Assembly: GCA_008694505.1 (NCBI GenBank)
Contig: VZDJ01007753.1
Span: 27,602,967-27,666,966, forward strand
DNA length: 64,000 nt
From: Cyanoderma ruficeps
Lineage: Eukaryota; Chordata; Aves; Passeriformes; Timaliidae
Reading direction: 5' to 3'
Shown piece after piece: positions 26,033-36,740 of this stretch. Each line of letters begins with the position of its first letter. The first letter of the stretch is position 1. A program made the translations under genes and the position numbers. The notes beneath the pieces were generated by a model. That model was given only the letters and a program-made list of their open reading frames with translations. It was not told the origin of the DNA and did no database searches.

Positions 26033-26350
26033 GCGGCGGGAGCGGATGTCCGTCCCCACGGAGGGAGCGGGTGTCCGTCCCCACGGAGGGAGTGGGAGTC
26101 CGTCCCCACGGAGGAAGCGGGTGTCCGTCCCCCCCGGAGAGAGCGGGAGTCCGTCCCCCCGGAGGGAACGGGGTCCGTCCCCCCGGAGAGAGCGGGAGTC
26201 CGTCCCTACGGAGGGAGCGGGAGTCCGTCCCCCCGGAGGGAGCGGGAGTCCGTCTCCCCGGAGAGAGCGGGAGTCCATCCCCACGGAGGGAGCGGGAGTC
26301 CGTCCCCCCGGAGGGAGCGGGGTTCGTCCCCACGGAGGGAGCGGGAGTTC
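26033..26350. repeat. 25-bp G+C-rich minisatellite, about 12 units
   Basis: The TCCGTC landmark recurs at 26049, 26074, 26099, 26124, 26150, 26174, 26199, 26224, 26249, 26274 (variant TCCATC), 26299 and about 26323 (variant TTCGTC), so spacing is 25 bp with single 24- and 26-bp steps. The unit is approximately GGGAGCGGGAG followed by TCCGTCCCCACGGA. The second part is an inverted repeat (TCCGT, loop CCCC, ACGGA); many units replace the A with C, shortening the stem to TCCG/CGGA. Each full unit carries about three CpGs. The plus strand has repeated G runs (GGAGGGAGCGGGAG) with quadruplex potential. The period is not a multiple of three, which opens several frames at once; these are not genes. 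Degenerate related sequence continues upstream to about 26000. Confidence 0.95.
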
Positions 26351-26530
26351 CCGCCGCTACCAGGTGGGCTGGCGGTGCGTTTCCAGGCCGGCGGCGGCGT
26401 AAAGACCAGCGGTTTCTCTTACGCGACCTTAGCAACTCCTAAACTCCGCGCCTCCGCCTTCTGCCTTACAGAGCTCGCAGAGGCATTCGCCCGGCCTCCG
26501 CCGCCTGGCACTCGGCTTTTTCTTCTGAAA

Positions 26531-29500
26531 GGACGGAACACATGTCAATGTGGCAGGTGGTACATCAATGGGAAATGTAGGAGCAGGAGGTGTGTGAGAG
26601 GTGCTCACAGGGCGATACCTCTGCACACACCCCCTCTCCAATCGCTCATGTGGTACTTCTTGTTTAACAAGTTCCATGAAAATAAATAAATACAAATTTC
26701 TTGTAGTCAGTATTAAAGATGTCATTATGTATTGGTAAAATTTCCTGCCTGGAATGTTATTACTGGATTGCTAGTGCTTCGTATGCTTTCTCTTTACAAG
26801 ACATCAGAAGGAACTGGTGTTTGTTATGAGTCAAATAAACCACGAGTTTTCTGGTGTTTTGTGGGTGTTTTGGGTGTTTTGTTTTTGGTTTTGTTTCTTT
26901 TACGAATGAATAACTATTTGGCTCGTACGTACATAAAAATATCTTTGCAATCCAGTGACAGAGAAACTCAAGCAAATGTGGCTATTCCTGCTTGTCTGGC
27001 AGCCACCAGCCTCGAAACTGGAATGTAGTGTGAGTAGATGAAAGAAAAGTAACATGAACATTTCCCCCCTTGTTTTTTCTTTAGGCTCATCTTTGACTAT
27101 CCTTATGAGTCATGCATTTTTTGGGAACAAATTACCATCTGGACAAAATACTTCACCTTCTTTATTAAGCAGCATGAAGATCCCAGGGGAGGTGAAGATA
27201 GCATTGGACCTGGAAGACTATAGTTAGACAAACTATTTGAAAAACTGTATTTTAAGAGTTGGGTGAAGCTGGCTTTTTTACAGGTAAAAAATGAAAGAAA
27301 TGTATTTGGAAGAGAAAGAAGCTTAGGGAAAAAAACTCTGTAGCTGTATGGAACCAGGGAAGCAATTAATGTCTGAAAGATAAGACCGAGAGACAAAAGC
27401 TCATCTCCGCTTAGAGTAATTACTAAGAAAACGTCACACAAAGTCTCTTTCCCACTCAGGGTTTGTATCTGCAGTGTCTCAGGTGTATAATGAAAACTGT
27501 AAAGAATCAATGCTTAGTTACATTGCTGGTCAGAACATCAGAGCAAAGAGGTCAAGGAATCAGTACCAATGCTCCAGTTTTTCCCAGATATATGGGACAA
27601 AAAAAAAAAAAGTATACTGGTGTTTTTTGGACAAATAATGGGTCTCACTAGACAAACATGTGACTAATCCTTCTATAGAAAAGGTTCATTCAGACGGACT
27701 TCTAGAATGATCCCTTGACATTTCATTTCTTGATTAGCTGTGCTGAAGGGGGAACTGTGTAGCTTGGCACTCCTTAAAATTTGTTAACAGTGTTTTAAAT
27801 CCGCATATTTGTGGCTTGTTGGCATTGTTTCATGTTGTCGGTTTGTCTGGACTCTATTTTCTGTTTTGACAATGTATTGTGTTCCTGGAGTACTCATCAC
27901 CATGGACCCAGAGACACATGTGTGTGAAAAATCAGAAATCTGAATAGCAGGATCTTTCAAGAACATGTATATAAACTCTGACTTCCATGCTCCCATGCAT
28001 GAGTATAAAGAACACAGAATTAATGGCTCTTCTCTAGCACTCTTCAGATGCAACCCAATGACTGCTCAGCTCATCCTTTTTGCAAACTTTAAAATCTGTA
28101 AACCTTTTTGCAAAGGTGTGAAGAGCTTTGTTCCTTTTCTTATTCAAAATTAGTATTTTTTCAAAGTCTATATCTGCTAGCCCTGTTCAATACTGTTTTA
28201 CAACCATGATGCTGGTTCTATGTCAAATTCTGAACCTTTGGGATTCATATACAGGCATGATTTGTCCTACTTAGAGAAACTCAGGCCCCAGAGAAGTGTT
28301 CAGCATGTTTATGTCTGTCTGAGAATGCAGAAGTTTGGGTATTCTTGGCTTAACTTCCTTAACACTAACCATCTCATGTAATTCTAAGAACTGCTGTACT
28401 AATAATGTCTGAACAGTTCCTAAACTCATGATATTGAAGTCTCCAGGAGGGAGGCTCTGGTGGAAAATAAACATAGTTCCAAAAATCCTCATGGGATTCT
28501 TCAAAAGAAGGCCTAAGAACATTGCTCTGAAGCTAAAGACTCAATGTCCTCTCTTGCCCCATGCATGGAGATGGAGAATACACTGCCAGGTGATTTATGC
28601 AAAGGGAACTTTTGTACTAATCCCAGCACCATTGGTCATACTGATAAACCAATTAAGGAACAGCGGTGCATCCAAATAGAGGATTAAACACCTTGTCCAA
28701 CAATACAAGGAATTAGCAAGTTAACACTGATGTTTGTAGAAGTTGAGTCACCTGATAAGACCATAACTCAGCTGCCCCACTCAACTTATTGCTTCCACTG
28801 GTTTCAGCCTTCCTCCCTCTGTGGGCAGGAACCTCCAGGAAAATTTAATTGGATCACGCTGGAGTGATACTTCAGATGATCATTCTGGCTACGAAGAATT
28901 CATGATCATTAGGGCACACAAAGGAAGGGATCCTACTGTCCACATCTTCATCCAGATAACCTATGCTGAAATCAAGCACCATCCTCTTCAGCATGAGCTG
29001 GATGAATTGTGTTTGCCAGTCATCTGCAGTGGGCTGTACTCTGGAGCACACATGGAGCAATCACTTTATGCTATGGGGGTGCTTTGACATGCCAGCCTGG
29101 ACACCCTAAGTTCTCAAGGGTTTTCAGGAGCTTCCCATACAAAAGTGGAGATCCTCAGAGTGCTTCCCCCACCTCAGTGAATGTAAGACCAGGAAAGGTG
29201 TCATTGTCCTACACACCTGCAAGGCTGTGACAGTCCAAGCAGTGCCTGTTACATCTGAGTAACTCACTGCTCTCCCAGTGCTGTACGCCAGCCATACTGC
29301 CTAAACAGCATTTAGCAACTGAAAAAGAGAGAAGACATGGAAGATGTTCATCCCTTGTAATTTTTAGAGGCTGATAAATGTTGTCACAGATGCTGCATAT
29401 AGGTCAGAAACATGGCCTGAAACCACACAAAATTCAAGTGCAGGAATTGAAGGTTTTTGAAAAAATAAACAAGATTTAACCAGCTGGAGGCTGCAAAACT

Positions 29501-32500
29501 GCAAGGAAAAGAAAACATTACTTCTCAGTGCTGGATTCTAATCTGAATAAAAACAGAGTTCAAGGTTTGTTACAAAGGATCAAAGAAATCAGATGACTAA
29601 CTGGCAAAAATGAAAATGAGGATTAGAAGCGGCAGACGGAAACCTGAACTGGAAAGCAACCCCAAACTTTCTACAGCTGAAGAGGCTTGGCAAAAAGGAT
29701 CAAACCATCATGGAGAATGAAAGCTTCAGGCACAAAGAAGATGAAATAATGATTGCAAAATCCCAGGTTGTGATAAAGGAGACCAATTGCCTAAAACCAT
29801 ACTTAAAGTGCCCATTTCTTCTATCTGGCTTTTTGTGGAGTACTTTTGATTAATTTAGCTTTGGTTAACATACAGCATTAAAATTTAGATGATGAACTAG
29901 ATAACATATCTAAGTTCATTCAAATTTAAATTATTTAAGTCATACTTATAATAGTATCTTATAGGTGCAAAATCTCATGTGGCTGGTGGTGTTTGAGAGG
30001 ATGGAAATTGGGCAGCAAGATTAGGTGGGTCTAATGCACACCTCCATAAACTGGATATATGCTGCTCTCTTTTCCTAGTCAATATAATCCAGGCAGTGTT
30101 GGGGAACTGAGCTCTTGTCAGCTCTGTCCATTCAGTTCCTCTTAGCCAGTAGGTGCTCCTGAATTGGTAATTGTCCTTTACCAGAAAAGCTGCTAAGATA
30201 TTTATCCCTTCAGAATTGCACACATTTGATGAAGCCAGTCAGGAAGGGATCTGTATCTTGGCTGCTGCTTGCTCAGCTCCTCCTACCCAGATTGTCAGAT
30301 TCAGCTTCTCTGCATCTGGTGTCATTAACAGTCATAAAGTCCATGGGACCATCAAAATGTTTCCAAGATATTTGGATTGTAACTTCCTTCAGCTTTGAGC
30401 CCTCCTTCTGGCTGTGGAGGTAATCAGCTGTATGTCAGGTTTTGCTGAGCTTGGACAGCTCTGTGGTGTGCTGTGGTCCCCAACACTTCTGGGGTCTTCA
30501 GAGCTCTTTTCAAGTGCTGGTCACTGCTTCACCTTTCTGGTGTCATCCCCTCATCTTTCTGGGATGTTGTAGGAAGCTTCGATGGCTAGCTGGGGTCACA
30601 AATAAGCAGGAGAAGGTGCCATTACCAGGGACAGCAAGGAGGAACCTTAGAGATCCCAGCAGATATCCATTTTCATACAGAAATAACAAAATCCTACTGT
30701 TTATCCTCAAGATAACATTGTAGTGGTCTGAGGATCAGAAGTCTTAACAGATAGCATATTACAGATGGAAACAGGAGTCTGATCTTCTTGGAAGTTTTAG
30801 GCATATCTTTGACCCTTTCTGCAGGATTTTATGCCATTTCCAGTCCTGGATGTTGTGACCTTGCCCAGGTTTTGTTCTTCCCATCTTCCTTCTGCATTTG
30901 GTGTCCTGTGGTGGGAAGCGGTGATTTCATACAGCTTCTTCACTGCAGAGTTCTGCCATTGGTGGGACAGCTATCTGTGGCTCCTTGCAGATAACTAATT
31001 CAGAAAGACTCCTCTAAATTGTCCTGATAACTGAACTAGCTCATTGCTTTTTACTGTGTGTGAAATGAAAATGGATAACAAAGGTGACAGAAAATTACCT
31101 TTTTCTTATCCCTTGATCTGGTCCTGAGTATAGCTTAGCTTTAACTGCAGTAAAACTGGTGTTGGGATTGATTGCAAGTTATTACATGATCTTTCTTTTA
31201 AAAGACTTCTGAGGTGTGTTTCAGCAGGAGCGGAAGAAATGGATGAAGAAGGTGCTGTATCTTAGGGGGTTCTCTTTTATATTTAAAATATCTCTAAATA
31301 CAGTTGCAGAGGTTGGGTCATGAATTCCGCAATTGGGTGCAAATATAAATGTGAATTGCAAATTACTGAGTGAGTAGAAATAAACATTCTTTATAAGATT
31401 GGTTGAAAATTTCTGCCTGAAAAATTTCTTCAACATTAGATAAGGCAGACAATGATTAATTTATGTTCTTTCCCGCCCCTTTTCATAATATAGGCTTTCC
31501 TTAAGAATGCTGAGATTTCTAACCCACATGAGGGATTTGAAAGAGGTGCCTTTTTAGTGACTGAAGCTGTTGAGGCTGGAATTGAACTAAACATCAAAAT
31601 AAGTAGAAGGTTGTAGCTTTGGTTGAACAAAAAACAGAGCTTACTACCAAAATTATGCACCCAGTAGTTCCCACCTAGGAATTGTGGTTTGTTTGTCTAC
31701 TTTTGTCTCTGAGCTGGACTCCAGTACCTGGATGACTTTTGTAGGGTACACATTATCAAGGCTGGCAGTGATGAATAAGTTGGAAAGGAAACCACCTTGT
31801 ACTGAGCTTGGGAAGGTTTGTCCACCATGGTGAGTGGCAACACAAACTCACAGAGGCAACATATCCAAAAGGCAATTTTCTGTATTTAGCTGAAAGTATT
31901 TCACCAAAGTTTAACTCTTCCATTGAAATTGAAAAAATGTTCCAGGGAAAATACAACCACACAAGTTCCTTTTTCTCATCCCAGTGTTCTAGTGGATCTT
32001 CCTGCTTCCCAGTCTCTATCAAGCTTTCTGTATTCCTTGCAGCTAAAATGTCTGTCTTCTATTAAAAAGTAGAGAAATATGTATAAACACTAAAAACGTG
32101 GTTGTGATGTACTCTGCTCTGGCTGCAGGCTGCTGCTGCTATCTGCCAATTGCCTGGAGCAGTGGGACCAGCAGGATGCTGCAGCTGGGCCCAGCATGTA
32201 CCACTGACCCAGTGCAAGGTTCCACAACCCAAGAGCTGCTCTCTTGTAGCACCAGAAAAAAAGACATAGAACTGCAGAGAAATTTTGGAGAATCCAGCTT
32301 ATACAATTCTATTTCTCAAAGGAAAGTCTTTCTGCTTACACTGTTTTTGAGGCTGGCTGTTTCTGCTCTTTGTTCTGAACACCAGCCCAGCTTTGGGGAA
32401 GGATCAACTCCTCCTTGGATCTGGGACTGTTATTTAGTGAGAACACCTTTTTTCATCCTCCAAACATCAGTGCAGGATTGCTCTCTTCTGTTTGAGGCTA

Positions 32501-33957
32501 CCTTTAGCCATGTGATCCTTTGGTATTTTTCAGTGAGTGCTTGACTTGATCTATTGTGGTTTGTTGATTCATGTGTGTCAAGTTTACAAATTGTATTATC
32601 CCATATGAAATATACATACTGTGGGAAGGGCTAAACTTCCAGTTTACGTTGTGATGTAGGAAAGGAGTATCTGTGCCTTTCAGATGTCTGATTATGTTCA
32701 GAGGGTTCAGTTGTAAATAGGGACAGAGACATGTAATAAGAGATTGATAATGAAGATGTGATTTTGAATGAACAGAGCCATACACGCTTGCATGTTTCAT
32801 GATTTAAATAGAGACAGTGTGGTCTGATATAACACTGGTGGAATGTTTTTGTTGTTTTGAATTTCTTTTTCCCGTTGTTCTTATGGTGACTTACTATATG
32901 CTCTTAGGTAAGTTACTTTCTAAATTTCTTTCTCTTTCTACTTTTCATTTGCTATTTGGACTGCAGATTCACCAGGGAAATGGAGCTTCTCCCCTGACAT
33001 ATTTGTATAGCATTGAACTCAGCAGAACTGTTCTTTAATTAGAGTATTCAAATATGAATGCAATGCAAATAATAATAATTAATTAGACATTTAATCATCA
33101 CAGTATTTAAATAACATTGCCAGAATTTCATGCAAATGTTTTATCCAAATATTTTGTGGGAGTTCACCCATGTATCCTTTTCACAATACTTACACATCTT
33201 CATAAGAGAGAAACAGTATTAATTTTTTCTTGTGATTTAGGATTATTGTCTCTCTCTCTCTCTCAACTCTAGTGTAATAATGTCCTTTGCAGTTAATAAA
33301 TTTTTTTCAACCATTAAAAAGACTCTCCTTGGTGGAAGGCTATTACACATTAGACAACTACTCTGCCCTCCATGACAGTCACTGTGTTCATGAAAGCTCT
33401 TTAAGTAACCTACCATGTAGATTTCCACAAAAAATGTCTTTCAGATGCTGAAATGAACATGCTTATTTAGTTGTTTTTTATATATATTAACCAGCTGATT
33501 CTGTATAGCATGAACTTAGTTATAACAAGCTGAGTATGGTGTTATCCCAAAGTTTAGTTTTTCCATTCTGCTGCTAATGCTGATGAAAAGTGCTCAAATT
33601 GCCAGATCTCAGGGTGGTGGTCAAACTTGAAAATTATTCCTATATATGATATCCCTCTGAAAGAAAACAAAGACACAAACAACTTACAAGATGATTAGAA
33701 ATAATGCCTCCACCATAAATGGCAAAGCCTTGTGAAATACGATACATGGCATATTGCCAGGGCAAAAGCAGTTTTGACTATTGATCTAACACTGCTGACA
33801 GTATTACCATTCTGTGCCATCTCCTGGGTCCTACACTACCAGGTGATAGCAAAACAAATTCTATTATTGCCAATCCAACACAGAAGAAACATTGTTTCTG
33901 AACAAGGTTCAGAGGTTGGAATAACAACAGGTTCAATTATTGTACTTTGAGTTTGAA
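26531..33957. other. Non-coding DNA downstream of the CpG island, no gene seen
   Basis: No supportable coding exon. AATAAATAAA at 26681-26690 could serve as a polyadenylation signal about 150 bp after the CpG island, but such motifs are common in A+T-rich DNA. A GT-rich patch lies at about 26850-26900, a poly-A run at about 27599-27611 and a short TC microsatellite at 33249-33264. Open frames such as 32098-32544 (plus) show no recognisable domain. Confidence 0.5.
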
Positions 33958-34107
33958 CCTGAAAGCTGCCTAGCTGCCCAGCTGCTGGAGCAGAAGGGTG
34001 TGAGAGCATACACAGACCCACAGGGCTTCTTTGCCCTCTCTCTGCAAATGTATGTGTGGCCTGTAGGTGTTTCCCAACACCTCAGGGGTTAACGCCATCC
34101 TATCTGA
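33958..34107 (-). mobile_element. ERV internal leader fragment, copy A of a 150-bp inverted module
   Basis: Read on the minus strand this lies directly downstream of an LTR and primer-binding site, where the 5' leader of an endogenous retrovirus belongs. It is about 95% identical (7 substitutions, no indels over 150 bp) to the reverse-oriented copy at 36591-36740. Both contain a short open frame starting ATGGCG (here at 34098 downward) and ending at a shared TAG after 42 codons. Of the seven differences two are silent in that frame, so there is no sign of selection on a protein. No gag, pol or env similarity and no second LTR are seen, so the element is a truncated remnant. Confidence 0.65.
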
Positions 34108-34110
34108 TTT

Positions 34111-34125
34111 GGCTGTTGGGCGCCA
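34111..34125 (-). other. Retroviral primer-binding-site core, tRNA-Lys type
   Basis: The minus strand reads TGGCGCCCAAC starting at 34125, five nucleotides after the LTR end. TGGCGCC is the complement of the 3' end of tRNA-Lys, the primer used by many beta-like (ERVK class) retroviruses. After about 11 nt the match to an 18-nt Lys site breaks down, either by decay or because the junction with the adjacent module is rearranged. Confidence 0.7.
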
Positions 34126-34130
34126 GATCT

Positions 34131-34744
34131 TGTATTTTGAGTCCAAGATCCCCCTAATTAGGGTTTTTTTCCTTTTCAAAGTGCCGTGCCAGAGTTTGAA
34201 AGAAGAACGGATTTCGCAGCTTGGTCTTGAAAGGTGTTTATTAAGTTTTTAATCTGAAGGTCAGCGCACCGCCTAACACCAGGCTTAGCATGCTGAAAGA
34301 CACCGCTGCCAAGAGCACGAGACCTGGCATGCAAGATCTCTTAGAGACTTCTAACCCAAGTAACTCTTGAAACGTACTATATTTACAATTTTGTACCAAT
34401 AATTACTATTAATTCTACACACAATTTTCTACATCACCTACATTTTACCAATGTCTTTGTGCCACCGTCTCAGCAGAAGATGGAGTAGAAGAAGAAAAAC
34501 TTAAAACACCGCCCAAAATTCTGCATCTTGCCTCTATCTACTTCCATTCTAAAAACTCAAAACTACGAATTTTCACCCTGTGACAAACTAAACTACTATC
34601 TAATTTAAATTTTTGCTGTTCTCTTTTCATCCATAAGTGTTAGCAATTTTTTTCCATAAGCTAGTCAAAATCAATGCTTTCCTGGGGTCCCGGACCCCCC
34701 AGGGCAGTTTAAAGAGTTTTTCCTGTGCCCTGAACTCCAACACA
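34131..34744 (-). mobile_element. ERV long terminal repeat, probably ERVK-like, minus orientation
   Basis: A 614-bp LTR read right to left. It begins TGTGTTGG (34744 downward) and ends AAAATACA (34131), giving TG...CA ends with a short imperfect terminal inverted repeat (TGT-TT). AATAAA is present on the minus strand at 34242-34237, followed by a C-rich-to-mixed U5 of about 110 bp, and the tRNA-Lys-type primer site lies immediately beyond. Together these identify a 5' LTR with its leader rather than a solo LTR. The 3' LTR and coding region are absent, so deletion or rearrangement followed insertion. The presumptive host flank to the right begins agcctg (34745). An open frame crossing the U3 boundary (34637-35053, plus) is incidental. 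Confidence 0.8.
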
Positions 34745-36590
34745 AGCCTGTCTTTTCAGACACCAATCTGCTCAAAAGAAGCTTGGTCATGGCTACTTCT
34801 AAGGGGAAATGCTACTCCAAGTCCTCTTGCCTCTCCTATTGCACCTCTTGCTTTTCTGTGTCCACAGCTGTGTTCCACCCACTGCCTGAGCTCTGCATTA
34901 GTGAACAATGGTAATTCCCACCATCCCCCCAAAATCACCACCTTAGTCTTTCATATTTTTAGCTATTTTCAGCTTTGGACACAGACTTCTCTTTTTCCCT
35001 TGTTTGCTTTCATAAAGAAGCTTGACTGCCTTCTTTTATTCAGTAGAAATTAAGAGAACTAGTGTGCCAAATAGCTTGTCTATGATTGCCAAAAATAAAC
35101 TTGCTGGAAGCCATTCCTTTCCATGCCATAGACCTGCCCATTGTCCAAGTGGAATATGGAACAGAGATCTCTTTTGGAACATGTCTCTGATTCATTCCCA
35201 CTTAGTGTGTAGTTGTTTCTCATCCCGAATATCCTCCTAGACACGACACTGTGCCTTGAATCCTATTTCATGTTGTAATGATGCCTTTGAAACAAAAATA
35301 AATGTAAACCCCTCAATATTCTTCAAGATACACAATCCAGGAAATTTTATCATTGCTTGTAGAAACTTTTAACAAGACAGCTGAGCAAGGAAAGATGTAC
35401 CAATTAAGCTTTTTCTTCAACAAGCTTGAGGAAGAGAAAAGGTCAGTCCACCACAGTAACTGGTGATGTTGCTATGAGGGGTTTAGAAAGTCAGATCTGG
35501 GGAAGGTGAAGAGATGCCCTGGTAGAGAGGAAATAGCCCTAGGAATGCTTAGCATGCCTCTGGGGTAGCATGGAGAAGCTAATAGCCAGCTTTCAAGGTA
35601 GCTGAGATGCTGAGGCAACAAAACAACAACAAAAAGGACCTTGTTTAAAAAAACAACCTAATATTGTGTTCTCTTGTCTTCTGTACTTGTCCCCCTGGCC
35701 ACAGACCCCATATTATTTATTCCTTATCTTAGCAGATGAAGTAAAAATACTTTTTTCAACTGAAATGTTGTGATAAACCACGACTACCTGGAAGCATAGG
35801 AATTTCCAAGAACATGTGCAATGCTCCTGCAAGAACTGAATCCTGATTTTGCAGAGAAAAAAAAATTGCTGTCCAAGTTTCCCAAGGAACCGCTGGCACG
35901 CACTGGAAAAATTAGTAAGGGACAATGTTTTAGAGACTAAAATGTTTCCAGATTCCTTGAGAAGCTCTGCCTAGGATGAAATACCATGAAGTTTACTCTC
36001 AACAGTTTCTTACCTAACAGGGTAAGAAAAGGGAAAAGAAACAGTAAGGAGATCTTCTTTCTCCCCCTTCATCATGAATGTCACTCCTATGCACTGGTTG
36101 GAACCACAACTAATGTACTAAGACTAAGACTAGGGTCTTTTAGTCTGCAGTCTTTTAGTCTGCAGAGAAGGAGAAAACGTGTGGCAGGTGCAGAGACAAA
36201 GGGAGTCACTGCCCCACTGCTATCCTGAGTAACAGGCACAAGTGAACCAAATTTAAAAAAAATAACCATTTTCAGCAACTCCTCAAACCACCATATGAAG
36301 TAGGAAATGCAATCACATACCACCTATCACATAGTAAACAGCAGATGTGATCTCATTAGACCCTGATTTGATATTATGCAAATTTGTCTTTTGTGCATCT
36401 CCATCTAGACTTTGTTAACAGAAGTCTGTGTTAGCTCCAAGCGAGAGACACAACTAGGTGGCATTGAGAAGGACAATGTGTTCTGGTACTAGTGCTAAGA
36501 ACAACTCCTGCATCAGAAGAGAGCAGCTCAAAGGCCACAGCAATCTCTGGCAAACAGTGTTTTTAAATAGTCCCTGTTCGTTCTAGCCCT
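34745..36590. other. Spacer between the two inverted ERV modules
   Basis: About 1.85 kb of mixed-composition sequence with no supportable gene. It contains a 15-bp perfect tandem duplication at 36135-36164. I see no LTR upstream of copy B and no recognisable retroviral coding sequence between the two modules. Confidence 0.5.
36135..36164. repeat. 15-bp perfect tandem duplication
   Basis: GTCTTTTAGTCTGCA occurs twice head to tail. The preceding ctaagacta can pair with ttagtct, so a small hairpin at the junction is possible. Probably replication slippage. Confidence 0.93.
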
Positions 36591-36740
36591 TCAGATAGGA
36601 TGGCGTTGACCCCTGAGGTGTTGGGAAATACCTACAGGCCACACACAGATTTGCAGAGAGAGGGCAAAGAAGCCCTGTGGGTCCGTGTATGCTCTCACCC
36701 CCTTCTGCTCCAGCAGCCGGGCAGCTAGGCAGCTTTCAGG
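36591..36740 (+). mobile_element. ERV leader-like fragment, copy B of a 150-bp inverted module
   Basis: The reverse complement of this segment matches 33958-34107 over 150 bp with 7 substitutions and no gaps. Unlike copy A it has no LTR or clear primer-binding site beside it; its left flank (36541-36590) bears at most a faint resemblance to a primer site. The short ATG-to-TAG frame of 42 codons (36600-36728) is kept. Sequence to the right (to about 36890) continues with an unrelated-looking stretch including AATAAA near 36880. It could be an independent insertion of the same ERV family or one arm of an inverted local duplication. Confidence 0.65.

Larger units (their letters stand above)
25740..26530. 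promoter_or_regulatory. Isolated CpG island (candidate promoter or insulator)
   Basis: Composition changes abruptly from A+T-rich flanks to about 790 bp very rich in G, C and CpG, the strongest such island in the window. In birds such islands usually mark promoters or gene-rich G+C sequence, but no convincing coding exon accompanies it. Several frames are open on both strands here, as expected when A+T-rich stop codons are rare, so those frames are not evidence of protein. A possible splice donor (CAG|GTGGGC, about 26361) and a possible acceptor (TTACAG, about 26470) could belong to a non-coding or untranslated first exon; this is speculative. Within it lie a 24-bp duplication, a CTCF-like motif and a 25-bp minisatellite, which may account for much of the CpG count. 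Confidence 0.7.

Noticed and set aside
25795..26442. 215-codon open frame (and overlapping long frames on both strands) with proline/arginine/glycine-rich repeats
   Set aside because: The frames cross a 25-bp minisatellite whose period is not divisible by three and which lacks stop codons in several frames. No domain or splice structure supports any of them as a protein.
26681..26690. AATAAATAAA as the 3' end of a CpG-island transcript
   Set aside because: Such motifs occur often by chance in A+T-rich DNA and no exon links it to the island; mentioned only as a possibility.
32098..32544. 148-codon plus-strand frame
   Set aside because: Low-similarity composition, no recognisable motif and no supporting splice or promoter signal. 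Length is within chance for 64 kb in six frames.
34637..35053. 138-codon plus-strand frame
   Set aside because: It starts in the antisense strand of the LTR U3 and runs across the element boundary into host flank, so it is incidental.
36541..36590. Primer-binding-site-like sequence upstream of leader copy B
   Set aside because: Resemblance to copy A's primer region is only a few scattered bases, and no LTR precedes it.
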